Shown: positions 1 to 8,582 of the stretch, in pieces | Position numbering within the stretch: the stretch's first letter is position 1 | Layout: each line of letters starts with the position of its first letter | Assembly (NCBI RefSeq): GCF_900156875.1 | Contig: NZ_LT707409.1 | Location: 780,113-844,112 of the forward strand | DNA: 64,000 nt | Direction of reading: 5' to 3' | Source: Robertmurraya dakarensis | GTDB taxonomy: Bacteria; Bacillota; Bacilli; Bacillales; Cytobacillaceae | The notes under the pieces: model-generated | Seen by the model: the letters and a program-made list of their open reading frames with translations, nothing else | The model's database searches: none | What the model was told of the DNA's origin: nothing | Translations under genes and position numbers: made by a program

Positions 1-2
1 CA

Positions 3-272
3 AACGGTAAGCTGTTTGTCCCTATTACAGGACCGGGTCCGTTTGTTACAGAAGAACCTTTGGGACCTGATACAGGTTCTGTACGTCGCTACAACGTAAA
101 GACCAAAACATTTGATGTGTTTGTGCGTCCTGCTCTTCAGGGAGGACCATTATCGGAGCCGTGGTATTTGACATTTGGTAAGACGGATCCCGCAACCCTA
201 GCTTACGGGCATAATCAGAAAAAAAACAGCGACCATGATAACCACCATGATGATGATGAAAGCAGTGACTAG
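3..272 (+). CDS. C-terminal end of a truncated, probably secreted beta-propeller-like protein
   Basis: The reading frame is open from the window edge to TAG and encodes about 89 residues, so the start lies outside. It has Gly/Pro-rich turns (PITGPGPF), a strand-like RRYNVKTKTFDVFV segment and a LTFGKTDPATLAYG stretch, which suggests the last blade of a beta-propeller or NHL-like extracellular protein. The tail is rich in His and Asp (HDNHHDDDESSD) and could bind metal. The family name (ScyD/ScyE-like) is only a guess. The frame ends about 30 bp before a strong terminator. Confidence 0.5.
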   Translation, partial: NGKLFVPITGPGPFVTEEPLGPDTGSVRRYNVKTKTFDVFVRPALQGGPLSEPWYLTFGKTDPATLAYGHNQKKNSDHDNHHDDDESSD

Positions 273-302
273 TATAGTAGTTAAAATTTGAATATGTAAG
301 GA

Positions 303-338
303 AAGACCGCTATTTGTGAGTAGATAGCGGTCTTTTTT
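303..338 (+). terminator. Rho-independent terminator
   Basis: An 11-bp stem AAGACCGCTAT / ATAGCGGTCTT with a 10-nt loop is followed by a T run. It ends the truncated gene at 3-272. Confidence 0.85.
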
Positions 339-404
339 GGACAAGCTGCATTGTTAAAGGTACAATTTGAATTCTATTTTTACATAATAACAATTTAATA
401 GGAA

Positions 405-566
405 AACTGCCGTTTCCATCCTCCATTAAATTCATTTACTATTGCCAAAGCAAATGAAAATCTTGCAGGAACTGAAAATACTAATTTACCATTGGTTATT
501 ATGGGTGATTTGAATGCTCCTACGAATAGCAGTACCTATAATTTATTCATGCATTATGGTGCTTAA
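405..566 (+). pseudogene. Remnant of an endonuclease/exonuclease/phosphatase (EEP) family gene
   Basis: One frame reads IAKANENLAG, then LPLVIMGDLNAPTNSSTY and stops at 564-566. The hydrophobic strand plus GDLNAP is the metal-binding signature of the EEP (DNase I-like) superfamily, where Asp and Asn bind the catalytic metal. Only about 50 residues of a domain that is normally about 250 remain. There is no start codon or ribosome site, so this is a decayed fragment. Confidence 0.6.
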
Positions 567-811
567 CGATTGGCAGATGACACAGGGCCCGAAGCCTTAG
601 AGCGTTTACTCCGTGAATGGGAAAAACGACAGCTGCCAAAGGAGCAATTGAAGGTCTTATCAATAGGGGAAACGGTGCTGTAATGTTAATGTATCTCCAA
701 TAATTCTATCAACATCACCACCTTCTTTCGCTTGCTGATGCTTTAACAAGGCAGGAGGTCTACTGGGCAGCTCAGTTTAAGTAAATATGTTATATTTGTA
801 GCGAATAAAAA
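567..811 (+). other. Decayed coding debris, no intact gene
   Basis: Past the stop at 566 the same frame stays open to 683 and reads like protein (EALERLLREWEKRQ). A second short stretch ending near 784 reads LADALTRQEVYWAAQFK. Neither has a start, and I do not recognise the parents. The stretch looks like a graveyard of small gene fragments. Confidence 0.4.
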
Positions 812-838
812 GTGTGTTTCAGTACGGGGGTGGGATTG

Positions 839-1291
839 TTGAAAGCAAAAATTGGAATAGCAGTGGTTGTTCTAATTTTCTTAGGAGCAATGTATAATTT
901 TATAGTCAATCCAGAAGGAGTAGACCAAACATATTTATTACCTTCGGGTTTTGAAGGTTGTGTAGTCATTAACTACAGTGTGGATGGTGCAAAACCATTA
1001 AAAATAGAAAACAATGAAATTGTTTATAAAGTTCCAAAGAGCGGAATTCTAAATACTTCTTCACCTTTTGATTTTGGATGGGTTAATGAAAAACATTCTG
1101 GGGCTTATCAATTACGTGCGTTTTATGTTAACGAAAAAGGAGAAATAATAGAAGAACTACCTCAAGAAAAAATTAGGTTTGGAGCGACCGGAGCTAGTCA
1201 GGAGGAAGGAAAACCAGAAAAACATTATTTCTATCAGATTTTTGGTGCAGAAGAAATCGAAAACAAAGGTTGTCCAGCACTTGGTTTATAG
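839..1291 (+). CDS. Small secreted or membrane-anchored protein, DUF6843-like
   Basis: The product is about 150 residues. It starts with a hydrophobic N-terminal anchor (KAKIGIAVVVLIFLGAMYNF), followed by a predicted beta-rich extracytoplasmic domain with LPSGFEGCVVINY and KIENNEIVYKVPKSG. The TTG start at 839 is chosen because GGGGGTGG lies 6-7 nt upstream; an ATG further upstream at 812 lacks a ribosome site. The wording of the central domain resembles the DUF6843 family from Bacillus, function unknown. Two cysteines (FEGC and ENKGC) could form a disulfide outside the cell. It is monocistronic and ended by a terminator. Confidence 0.6.
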   Translation: MKAKIGIAVVVLIFLGAMYNFIVNPEGVDQTYLLPSGFEGCVVINYSVDGAKPLKIENNEIVYKVPKSGILNTSSPFDFGWVNEKHSGAYQLRAFYVNEKGEIIEELPQEKIRFGATGASQEEGKPEKHYFYQIFGAEEIENKGCPALGL

Positions 1292-1330
1292 ATATAACTT
1301 TTATTGCAACCGGGTGCAATAGTTAAAGAT

Positions 1331-1353
1331 GATCGCTGCGGCGGTCTTTTTTT
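1331..1353 (+). terminator. Short Rho-independent terminator
   Basis: Stem GATCGC / GCGGTC with a short loop, followed by seven T. It follows the gene ending at 1291. Confidence 0.6.
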
Positions 1354-1461
1354 CTTGTTGTACAACGAGGCTGGTTTGTTGAAGATTATCTACATAGAAG
1401 TTACATGTTTGGATATTTTATCAATTGGGGAGTGTGTTTAATCAGAAGGGATGTTGTAACT

Positions 1462-1938
1462 ATGTCTAAAAATATTCAAAGATATATAAATTTTGCAATG
1501 GTCATATTAGCGTGGATAACACTTCCTTTGATGGGATCTAATAACATAAAAAGGTTTTTCCCAGCTTCATTGCTTATTTTTCTTATAGAATTACTTACGA
1601 CACTAATTGGGAAAAGACGAAAATGGTGGGTTTTTTATAATAAACCGAATTCCGTCTTAATTGGTGAATTTCCTTTTCTTGTCGGTCCATTTATGGCGAG
1701 CTCATTATGGATATTAAAATGGACGTATGGAAAACTTAAAATGTTTTTATTGATTAATGCAATTTTTGAAGCATTCTTTGCGTTTCTGTTTGCGAGGTTT
1801 GCAAAAAAAATAAAATATTGGCGATTAGTTCGATTTAATGGATCTCAATTTTTCATTTATTATTTTTTAAAGGCATTTTTACTTTATGGTTTTCAATATT
1901 ACTTTGAAAATAAAAAAAACAATCTTAATCAAGAATAA
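1462..1938 (+). CDS. Polytopic membrane protein, CBO0543-like family
   Basis: The 158-residue product has about five hydrophobic segments, including one around VILAWITLPLMG and another around FLVGPFMASSLWILKW. Charged turns such as KRRKWW and KKIKYW separate them. The pattern resembles the CBO0543 family of small Firmicute membrane proteins, whose function is unknown. The ATG at 1462 is preferred over the upstream ATG at 1405 because AGAAGGG lies before it and hydrophobicity begins right after MSKNIQRYIN. No partner gene or terminator is obvious. Confidence 0.55.
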   Translation: MSKNIQRYINFAMVILAWITLPLMGSNNIKRFFPASLLIFLIELLTTLIGKRRKWWVFYNKPNSVLIGEFPFLVGPFMASSLWILKWTYGKLKMFLLINAIFEAFFAFLFARFAKKIKYWRLVRFNGSQFFIYYFLKAFLLYGFQYYFENKKNNLNQE

Positions 1939-2263
1939 ATTTGATAACAAGTATACGGCAAAGGTTGAATATGGTTAATAATTGATTTCACTGGAAATTC
2001 TGATGGAGCTAACGGGGCGTTTATAAAGAAAAATTAATTGATGTTAGGTTTGAGAACATTCATCACCTACCCAAAGTTCTGCATAAAGGCATGGAACAGT
2101 AAAATTCTTTCCGTTCTTCATTCGGGAGTTGTTTTTCTTTACAGGTTATATTGCCAGCCTCCCTTTTAGGTAATTAATAGATCTTCAACAATCGTGGCTC
2201 ATTCTCTAAGAAATGCGTCGCTTTTCATTTAAGATCCATTTTCTGGAATAGGAATCTACTATA

Positions 2264-2292
2264 TTGACAAAGTTTAATAACGTAGATAAAAT
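2264..2292 (+). promoter_or_regulatory. Sigma-A promoter for the Tyr T-box/tyrS transcript
   Basis: TTGACA (2264-2269), a 17-nt spacer and TAAAAT (2287-2292). Transcription would begin near 2299, giving a leader of about 390 nt before tyrS. Confidence 0.75.
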
Positions 2293-2298
2293 CAATAA

Positions 2299-2628
2299 CA
2301 TTAATATCTGCATAACGAAGATTTGTTTCAAACATTTCGGAGTATAAGAACAAAGGCTATGATAAGAAAGAGTAGCAATCATGTAGACAGACAGAAAGTT
2401 ACCGGTTGATGAGAGGTGCATGTTGAACGATTGTGAATACATCTTGGAGCTGTGTACCGAACAGGATTTCCTTAGTAGGCTGCACCGGTTAAGCACCCGT
2501 AATCATGTGCTAAAGTATCGTCGTCAAATGACTGTACTTACGAAGATAAGCAATGTGAGTTGCTTATGAATTAAAGGTGGTAACACGAGATAAATCGTCC
2601 TTTTGGTTAATCCAAAAGGGCGTTTTTT
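2299..2628 (+). promoter_or_regulatory. T-box leader, tyrosine specific, with terminator
   Basis: The leader has the landmarks of a tRNA-sensing T-box: an AAGAAAGAGTAGCA-like stem I loop (about 2363), a GATGAGAGGTG segment, and a specifier loop containing the Tyr codon TAC at 2455-2457. The T-box sequence AAGGTGGTAACACG at 2574-2587 has TGGT to pair with the tRNA acceptor end. The terminator (CGTCCTTTTGG / CCAAAAGGGCG, 2596-2622, plus T run) follows. Uncharged tRNA-Tyr should block the terminator and switch tyrS on. The T-box motif is slightly degenerate (TAACACG rather than the usual TACCGCG). Confidence 0.9.
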
Positions 2629-2690
2629 ATTATCCTTTGCTTCTTATAGAACTTGCAATATTAGAAATAATATTTCAAGGAGATGTTAGT

Positions 2691-3905
2691 ATGTTAGTAA
2701 AACCTGAAGAACAATTAAAGATTATTATGAAGGGTGTTCAAGAAGTCGTAAACGAGGAAGAATTACTAGCTAAATTAGAGAAGTCATACCAGTTACAGAG
2801 TCCGCTTACGATTAAATTAGGGCTTGATCCTTCCGCACCTGATATTCACTTAGGTCATGCAGTTGTATTAAGAAAAATAAAGCAGATGCAAGATCTAGGT
2901 CATAAAGTTGTCATTATTATCGGTGATTTTACTGGCCGTATTGGGGATCCAACAGGAAAAGCAAAAGGACGGGCTGCTTTAAGTGACGAGCAGGTTAAAG
3001 CAAATGCAAAAACATACTTTGAGCAAATCTTTAAAGTTTTAGACTCAGAAAAAACAACGGTCCGCTTTAACAGTGAGTGGCTATCAAAATTAACATTCGA
3101 GGAAGTCATTAAATTAGCAGCAACAACATCAGTTGCAAGAATTCTAGAACGTGATGATTTCCAAAACAGATATAAAAATCAAGTACCAATCGGAATTCAC
3201 GAATTTTTCTACCCACTCATGCAAGCGTATGATTCGGTAGAGGTACAAGCGGATATTGAATTAGGCGGTACAGATCAGACATTTAACATTCTAATGGGTC
3301 GTACTCTTCAAAAACATTGGGGATTAGAAAAGCAAATTGCGATTTTTATGCCATTGCTCGAAGGTCTTGATGGTGTAGAGAAAATGAGTAAAAGTCTTGG
3401 CAATTATATCGGAGTAAATGAAGCGGCAGAAGTCATGTTTAAGAAAGTGATGGAAGTACCCGATAGCCTAATTATTAAATACTTTGAGTTGGCAACGGAT
3501 GAACATCCAGATGAAATACACAACATGAAACAGCTTCTTGAAAAAGGCGTTAATCCGAGGGATATTAAACTTCAATTGGCTAAAATCATTACAAGTTTAT
3601 ACTGGGGAGAAGAAGAAACGAAAAGAGCGGCTGCATATTTTGAAAGTGCTTTTAGTAAAAAAGAAATACCGGATGATATTCCTGAAATTTTAATAGAAAT
3701 TGGTGCAGAAACAGTTGAAGCCGTCATTCCGCAGTTAATTGAAAATGGATTTGTAAAGAGTAAAAGTGAGTTTATCCGTTTAGTTAAACAAAATGGTGTA
3801 CAGCTCAATAAAGAAAAAATCAAGGTAGATGATTTAGACCGTGTATTAATGAACCAAGACGTATTACAGATTGGTAAAAAGCGATTTATCCGTTTCATTA
3901 AATGA
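2691..3905 (+). CDS. tyrS: Tyrosyl-tRNA synthetase
   Basis: This class I aminoacyl-tRNA synthetase (404 aa) charges tRNA-Tyr in the cytoplasm. The HIGH motif appears as HLGH within DPSAPDIHLGHAV, the KMSKS motif is intact (EKMSKSLGNYIG), and the last 65 or so residues form an S4 RNA-binding domain (NGVQLNKEKIKVDD). The ATG at 2691 is preceded by AAGGAGAT; reading further upstream would run back into the T-box terminator. The sequence type resembles Bacillus TyrZ more than classical TyrS. The upstream T-box indicates induction by tyrosine starvation. Confidence 0.97.
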   Translation: MLVKPEEQLKIIMKGVQEVVNEEELLAKLEKSYQLQSPLTIKLGLDPSAPDIHLGHAVVLRKIKQMQDLGHKVVIIIGDFTGRIGDPTGKAKGRAALSDEQVKANAKTYFEQIFKVLDSEKTTVRFNSEWLSKLTFEEVIKLAATTSVARILERDDFQNRYKNQVPIGIHEFFYPLMQAYDSVEVQADIELGGTDQTFNILMGRTLQKHWGLEKQIAIFMPLLEGLDGVEKMSKSLGNYIGVNEAAEVMFKKVMEVPDSLIIKYFELATDEHPDEIHNMKQLLEKGVNPRDIKLQLAKIITSLYWGEEETKRAAAYFESAFSKKEIPDDIPEILIEIGAETVEAVIPQLIENGFVKSKSEFIRLVKQNGVQLNKEKIKVDDLDRVLMNQDVLQIGKKRFIRFIK

Positions 3906-3921
3906 TATAGAATTTTTGGGA

Positions 3922-3959
3922 GCGATAATAAGATATTCTAATATTATCGCACTTTTTTA
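3922..3959 (+). terminator. tyrS terminator
   Basis: Perfect 9-bp stem GCGATAATA / TATTATCGC followed by ACTTTTTT. It separates tyrS from the convergent gene at 3995. Confidence 0.85.
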
Positions 3960-3994
3960 CTTACTGTACCAACAATGTGGTCCACCAGCCTTAT

Positions 3995-5035
3995 TTACCA
4001 CAAAACCTCTGTAATATCGGCATTAAAAAGATTCGTATCAATATTACACTCTTCGGCATCAATTCCATACTGCCATCCTCCGACCAGGGCGTTTTTTGGA
4101 GCATCCGGTTGGTATTCAGGAGCTTCGGACTCTGGTGTGATGCCAACGTTCGGGGCAGCTGTCCAAAGATACGTGTTCTCTAAAATTTCTTGATCAGCTG
4201 ATGCCGCTTCATTAAAGGCATGATATAATGCTTGTTCAGTATCAAAAATCCCGTAGATACCTGAGGCATAATTCGATTGATTCATGACTTCAGACCATCC
4301 TCTGATAAACTCTGAATCTACTGGATAGGTCGGTTCAATATCGGCGAAGATGGCCACACCTTCAGGAATTCCTAGTTCCTCAGCTTTAGCGATGGCTTGC
4401 TGGGCTTCATTTTTTCCATTATCATAGCCGGTGGCGTCGGTAAAATGATTCCAAATGACAAGTACCTGGATATCATTGGAGTGAAGCATCTCAACTTCCT
4501 CGGACGTTAAGCCCACCGATACACCTTCCTTCTCTCCTAAATAACGGCCCCATATTTGGGGGTCCCCGAAGTTCTCCCTCACGCATGCAAGCAGTTCAGA
4601 GGTCGTGAGATTAGCAGAATCGACACCCCAGACGACTTCATCGCCGCCTGCAGTGCCGTCCTTGTTAGTGTTCCCTTGCTCTTGATCTTCCTGGTCTCCA
4701 TTACTATTACCAGAGTTTGGATCATCTACATCGTTATCAATATTGTTATTCACATTAACATCCACGTTCACATTGATATTGTTGGTTATATTGTTTTCAA
4801 TTTGATTGTTGTTGCTTCCGTTCAAATTATTCTTAATTGAATTATTGATATCTGCTTTATCTCCATTGACGTTATTTTCAACATTGTTTGTAACACCGCT
4901 ATCGCCATTTTCCTCATGTACTCCATTTCCTGCGGCTGGCTCAGGTGGAGTTGAATTCATAACGGTGAAAGAGAAGATGGCAAATGTCGCGAAAAATGCT
5001 GCTACAATCCAGGGAATTATCCTGTCCTTATACAT
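3995..5035 (-). CDS. Secreted DUF1906 (Rv2525c-like, glycoside-hydrolase-like) protein with Asn-rich linker
   Basis: The 346-residue protein has an N-terminal membrane anchor or signal (IIPWIVAAFFATFAIFSF), then a low-complexity linker of about 80 residues made mostly of Asn alternating with Val/Ile and Asp. A C-terminal domain of about 210 residues follows. That domain has VVWGVDSANLT, QIWGRYLG and AIFADIEPTYPVD, which match DUF1906 proteins with a TIM-barrel glycosidase-like fold found on cell walls. The start at 5035 follows AAGGAGGGTATGAC; the in-frame ATG 24 nt upstream has no ribosome site. The acidic pair in FADIEP sits where a catalytic acid is expected. It probably acts on or binds cell wall; substrate unknown. 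Confidence 0.75.
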   Translation of the reverse strand: MYKDRIIPWIVAAFFATFAIFSFTVMNSTPPEPAAGNGVHEENGDSGVTNNVENNVNGDKADINNSIKNNLNGSNNNQIENNITNNINVNVDVNVNNNIDNDVDDPNSGNSNGDQEDQEQGNTNKDGTAGGDEVVWGVDSANLTTSELLACVRENFGDPQIWGRYLGEKEGVSVGLTSEEVEMLHSNDIQVLVIWNHFTDATGYDNGKNEAQQAIAKAEELGIPEGVAIFADIEPTYPVDSEFIRGWSEVMNQSNYASGIYGIFDTEQALYHAFNEAASADQEILENTYLWTAAPNVGITPESEAPEYQPDAPKNALVGGWQYGIDAEECNIDTNLFNADITEVLW

Positions 5036-5384
5036 GTCATACCCTCCTTGTTTTAACACGACATTTTATGCAACAAAGAGTTGTTGTGCTTGTACTTAGA
5101 GGGCAGGTAATGTTTTCCAAACAAGTAGGGAATTATCGTTGTGTGGGAGTTCAATTCTTTTACGACAAGAATGTGTCGAACTATGACGAACGTTTCTTCT
5201 TTGAGTTGTAAACGTTTTCATATATAATAAATGTAGGCGGATGGCACGCGTGGCTGTCATGGTATATTGCGTAGGCGGGGCAAATACCGAATAGAATAGT
5301 AGGAAAAAGATAAATACATATTGAAAATAGTACAAGCTTGGAAAAATAAAAATCAACAAGGGAGTACACGAGGAGGAGTAAGAA

Positions 5385-5543
5385 ATGGAACAGAGAACGC
5401 AGTCATTAACTGATTTTATCCAAAAAGAACAATTCGAGTTAACCAAATATATCGCTCATTTATTTGATCATTATAAAATTGGATTTAAGAAAGAGCACAC
5501 ACCGAAGAAAAGCTACCAACCTATGAACTTAGGGCAATCGTAA
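5385..5543 (+). CDS. Small protein of 52 residues, unknown function
   Basis: An ATG at 5385 follows a near-perfect AGGAGGA at 5371-5377. The frame runs 52 codons to TAA and is closed by a strong terminator 6 bp later, which together make a convincing monocistronic small gene. The peptide (MEQRTQSLTDFIQKEQFELT at the start) looks helical and amphipathic, with a basic, Pro-containing tail. It has no signal peptide or membrane segment. I do not recognise the family. The 300 bp between it and the divergent DUF1906 gene may hold promoters for both. Confidence 0.65.
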   Translation: MEQRTQSLTDFIQKEQFELTKYIAHLFDHYKIGFKKEHTPKKSYQPMNLGQS

Positions 5544-5548
5544 TCAAG

Positions 5549-5588
5549 ACCTTACCATTCTAGCTTAGAATGTTTAAGGTTTTTTTTT
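5549..5588 (+). terminator. Rho-independent terminator
   Basis: Stem ACCTTACCATTCT / AGAATGTTTAAGGT (one bulge) followed by nine T. Confidence 0.85.
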
Positions 5589-5667
5589 ATGTAGAAGAAT
5601 TGGTCCAAAGTAAATATGCATTGATTTGTACAAGGACTCGGATGAGGTATGGAAGCTCCAAAGTTTA

Positions 5668-5731
5668 TTTAATTAATCATTATCTTGTTACGTAAAAGCA
5701 ACCGACCTGGGTTGTTTTTTTTGCGATCGGG
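5668..5731 (+). pseudogene. Orphan copy of the 3' end of a sleL-like gene with its terminator
   Basis: AATTAATCATTATCTTGTTA, then CGTAAAAGCAACCGACCTGG and GTTGTTTTTTTT closely match the last codons and terminator of sleL at 11581-11641. No coding sequence precedes it. It is the tail of a lost paralogue, and its hairpin (CAACC / GGGTTG) may still terminate transcription. Confidence 0.55.
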
Positions 5732-5867
5732 TCATTTATTGTTTAATGATTTCATTTTCATGATCAATAAACAATACTACAAAATTTAATTTTGTCTATG
5801 TAAATGATCTAATTAATTTCATAATAATTGGTTTTTTGTGAAAAATAATCTAGAAGCAAAAACTTTG

Positions 5868-5898
5868 TGAATACAGTTAAATTTTTATACTCATATTC
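5868..5898 (+). promoter_or_regulatory. Probable sigma-G (forespore) promoter of the ger operon
   Basis: TGAATA (5868-5873), an 18-nt spacer and CATATTC (5892-5898) fit the sigma-G consensus TGAATA-N17/18-CATACTA, as expected for germinant receptor genes expressed in the forespore. Confidence 0.6.
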
Positions 5899-5939
5899 AA
5901 CCGGTAGAATATATCCTTTCTCCTAGGAGTTAACGAACC

Positions 5940-7478
5940 ATGAGGAATTCATTTTTTAAAAAAAGTAAAATGTTTACACTAGAAATGAGTAAAGAATGTC
6001 TAGATGATCCTATTCTCCAAAAAGGGGAATTTTTCTCTGGAGATATTAGCCTGGATTCAACTATTATCAAACAAATTTATTCATATCCTACAAACATTGA
6101 TTTTATGATAAGGGAATTAACTATTCATGCGATGGAGCAAAAGGCTGTTCTGTTCTACATTCCATCATTGGCCGATCCAAAGCTGATTGATGAAGGAATT
6201 ATAAAACCATTAATTACAACGGGGAATGTCATTGAGGATGTACGTTCAGCTATCAGTGCAAGTGGTGTCTCAGAGGAAAGGGAAATAAATAACGCGATAA
6301 AAGAATTAAATACAGGAGACACCCTGTTATTGGTTGAAGGACAAGCACAAGGTTATCTTATTAGAACCTCAAAGGCAGCAGGGAGAAATGTAGAAAAGCC
6401 CCAAAACGAAACGACCTTGCTTGGACCGAAGGAATCCTTTGTTGAAAAAGCAGATGTAAACATTTCTCTGATTCGAAAGAAAATACACAGTGAAGACTTC
6501 ACGGTAGAAAAGATGGTAATTGGGGAACGTTCAAAGAATGAAGTATATATTATCTACAATAGAGAATTAGCGGGTGTTGAAGTAGTAAGTGAAGTAAAGG
6601 CACGCATAGGGGCGATTACAAAAGATGCTGTACAAAATTTAAGCCTATTAGTACAGCATATAGAGGATCGGAAAAGGGGCTTGCTTCCTACGATACTGCA
6701 AACGGAGAGACCTGACCGTGCAGCCACTTTTATTGAAGATGGGTACGTGGTCATTGCCATGAATAACTCTCCGTTTGCGCTAGTTACACCAGCCACTTTT
6801 TGGTCCTTTTTTCATACTGGGGATGATCATTATTTACGTTTTGTTTATGGGAATTTTACTAGAATTCTGCGTATTTTAGCAATGTTTATAACATTATTCA
6901 CTCCATCCATTTACATTGCGATCACGAATTATCATATGGAGATGCTTCCAACCGATTTATTACTAGCCATTGCAGGGGCGCGGGAAATGGTGCCGTTTCC
7001 TGCCATAATAGAATTACTATTACTAGAAACGGCTTTTGAACTGATTCGGGAAGCAGGAATACGTGTTCCTGTTCCAATTGGTCCGACTATCGGTATTGTT
7101 GGTGCGTTAATTTTAGGTCAAGCCGGGGTGGAAGCGAATGTTTTTAGTCCTATTGTGGTTATTGTTGTGGCATTATCAGGGTTATCCTCTTATGCAATCG
7201 GTGATGTCAATCTTAACTATTCGATAAGAATTGCAAGGTTTGGTTTTCTCGTAGCAGCAGGCTTATTTGGAATATTCGGGATGGTAAGCTGTTTTATCGT
7301 TTGTTTAGCTTATCTAACGACATTAAAAAGTTTCGGAGTACCTTATTTAGCGCCGCTAACACCAAAATACAAGTCATCAGACGATACGATTTTCCGAAAG
7401 ATATTGTCAAACGAAAATTTAAGACCTGGATTTACAAAAACGAAGGATATAACAAAGGATGTCATTCGGAACAAGTGA
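5940..7478 (+). CDS. Spore germinant receptor A subunit (GerA/GerKA family)
   Basis: This 512-aa protein is the A subunit of a Ger-type germinant receptor in the spore inner membrane. The N-terminal soluble half (about residues 20-290) has family landmarks such as VRSAISASG, LLLVEGQAQGYLI and TERPDRAATFIEDGYVVI. The C-terminal half has about five membrane helices, with the conserved REMVPFPAIIELLLLE and GPTIGIVGALILGQAGV blocks. ATG 5940 follows TAGGAG. The B, C and a small D-type gene follow in one operon, and a probable sigma-G promoter lies 42 bp upstream of the start. The germinant cannot be read from sequence. Confidence 0.95.
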   Translation: MRNSFFKKSKMFTLEMSKECLDDPILQKGEFFSGDISLDSTIIKQIYSYPTNIDFMIRELTIHAMEQKAVLFYIPSLADPKLIDEGIIKPLITTGNVIEDVRSAISASGVSEEREINNAIKELNTGDTLLLVEGQAQGYLIRTSKAAGRNVEKPQNETTLLGPKESFVEKADVNISLIRKKIHSEDFTVEKMVIGERSKNEVYIIYNRELAGVEVVSEVKARIGAITKDAVQNLSLLVQHIEDRKRGLLPTILQTERPDRAATFIEDGYVVIAMNNSPFALVTPATFWSFFHTGDDHYLRFVYGNFTRILRILAMFITLFTPSIYIAITNYHMEMLPTDLLLAIAGAREMVPFPAIIELLLLETAFELIREAGIRVPVPIGPTIGIVGALILGQAGVEANVFSPIVVIVVALSGLSSYAIGDVNLNYSIRIARFGFLVAAGLFGIFGMVSCFIVCLAYLTTLKSFGVPYLAPLTPKYKSSDDTIFRKILSNENLRPGFTKTKDITKDVIRNK

Positions 7479-7493
7479 AGATAGGTGATTTTT

Positions 7494-8582
7494 TTGAGGA
7501 AAGATGAAAAAGACAAAGTGGGATTTAGAGAGGTCCTTGCCATAATGGTGTTCACACTTGGCTTAAAGGGGACTGACATAAGTACGGTACTGTTATTAAG
7601 AGAGGGACTAAATGCTGCATGGATGATTATCATCGGCTCTTTTTTATTTATTATCCCATCACTACTTATATTAAGTAGCGTATTAAAAAAACATCAAACT
7701 AAAAATTTGCTGGAGATTACGCAACTAACAATGGGGAAACCTTTCGCCTTTCTGATTGCTTTGTCTCTGTTGTTTTTCACATTAATGAATACAGCAACAG
7801 ATTCTAGGAGCTATATGACACAATTGATTTCTGTTAACTTTCCGAATACACCTTTGTTCATCTTGTACTTATGCTTTTTAGCACTTTGTATGTGGGTAGC
7901 CAAGAAGGGATGGGAAGCGATTGGCTCTATTGCATGGGCAGTCTTTCCATATCTAATGATAGCATTAGCGATGTTATATGTATTAATGTTTAAGGAAGCT
8001 GTCTTTTATCGGATTTTCCCCTTATTTGGTAATGGAAAGTGGGAAATTGTTAAAGCAAGTTTTAATTTCTCTTCATTATTTGCAGAACTGTTGGCCATGA
8101 TGTACCCATTTGTAAAAAATCATAAAACCTATACAAGAAGCTTATACAGTTCTTTATTATTAACTGTCTCCCTTATGGCATTGATGTATTTATCATATAT
8201 ATGGATGTTTGACTACAGAAGTGTAGGGAAAATTACCTACCCCTTTAATGAAGCCATCCGGATCGTCTCACTAGGAAGAAATATTACCAATATAGAAACA
8301 TTTTTTATCACACTTTGGCTCGTAGGTGTTTTTGTAAAGTTTGTCGTATACATCTATTTCGTTAGTAAGATTTTTGGGTTCTTATTTCATATAAGTGAGT
8401 TTGAACATACCATCATACCTATTTCTATCCTTATCCTTGTTATCGGCATGATACCAGAAAACAATGAAATCAGTCTTTTTGTTATTAGAACGAACACATT
8501 GGCCTATTTTAAATACTTATTTCTATTTTTACCTCCGATGCTTTGGGTAGCAACAAAAATAAGGGAGGTAAGGGCAGCATGA
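7494..8582 (+). CDS. Spore germinant receptor B subunit (GerAB/ArcD/ProY family permease)
   Basis: This is a 362-aa integral membrane protein with about ten helices, of the APC-related GerB family that forms the germinant-binding channel-like subunit. Landmarks are REVLAIMVFTLGLKGTD near the N terminus, TDSRSYMTQLI and YPFVKNHK. I prefer TTG at 7494 as start because AGGTGA lies 6 nt before it; GTG at 7485 would add only three residues. It starts 15 bp after the A gene and overlaps the C gene by ATGA, so the three are probably translationally coupled. Confidence 0.93.
   Translation: MRKDEKDKVGFREVLAIMVFTLGLKGTDISTVLLLREGLNAAWMIIIGSFLFIIPSLLILSSVLKKHQTKNLLEITQLTMGKPFAFLIALSLLFFTLMNTATDSRSYMTQLISVNFPNTPLFILYLCFLALCMWVAKKGWEAIGSIAWAVFPYLMIALAMLYVLMFKEAVFYRIFPLFGNGKWEIVKASFNFSSLFAELLAMMYPFVKNHKTYTRSLYSSLLLTVSLMALMYLSYIWMFDYRSVGKITYPFNEAIRIVSLGRNITNIETFFITLWLVGVFVKFVVYIYFVSKIFGFLFHISEFEHTIIPISILILVIGMIPENNEISLFVIRTNTLAYFKYLFLFLPPMLWVATKIREVRAA

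Noticed and set aside
2577-2690. N-terminal extension of TyrS from an upstream GTG
   Set aside because: It would translate the T-box terminator; ATG 2691 has a clear AAGGAGAT and fits the family N terminus.
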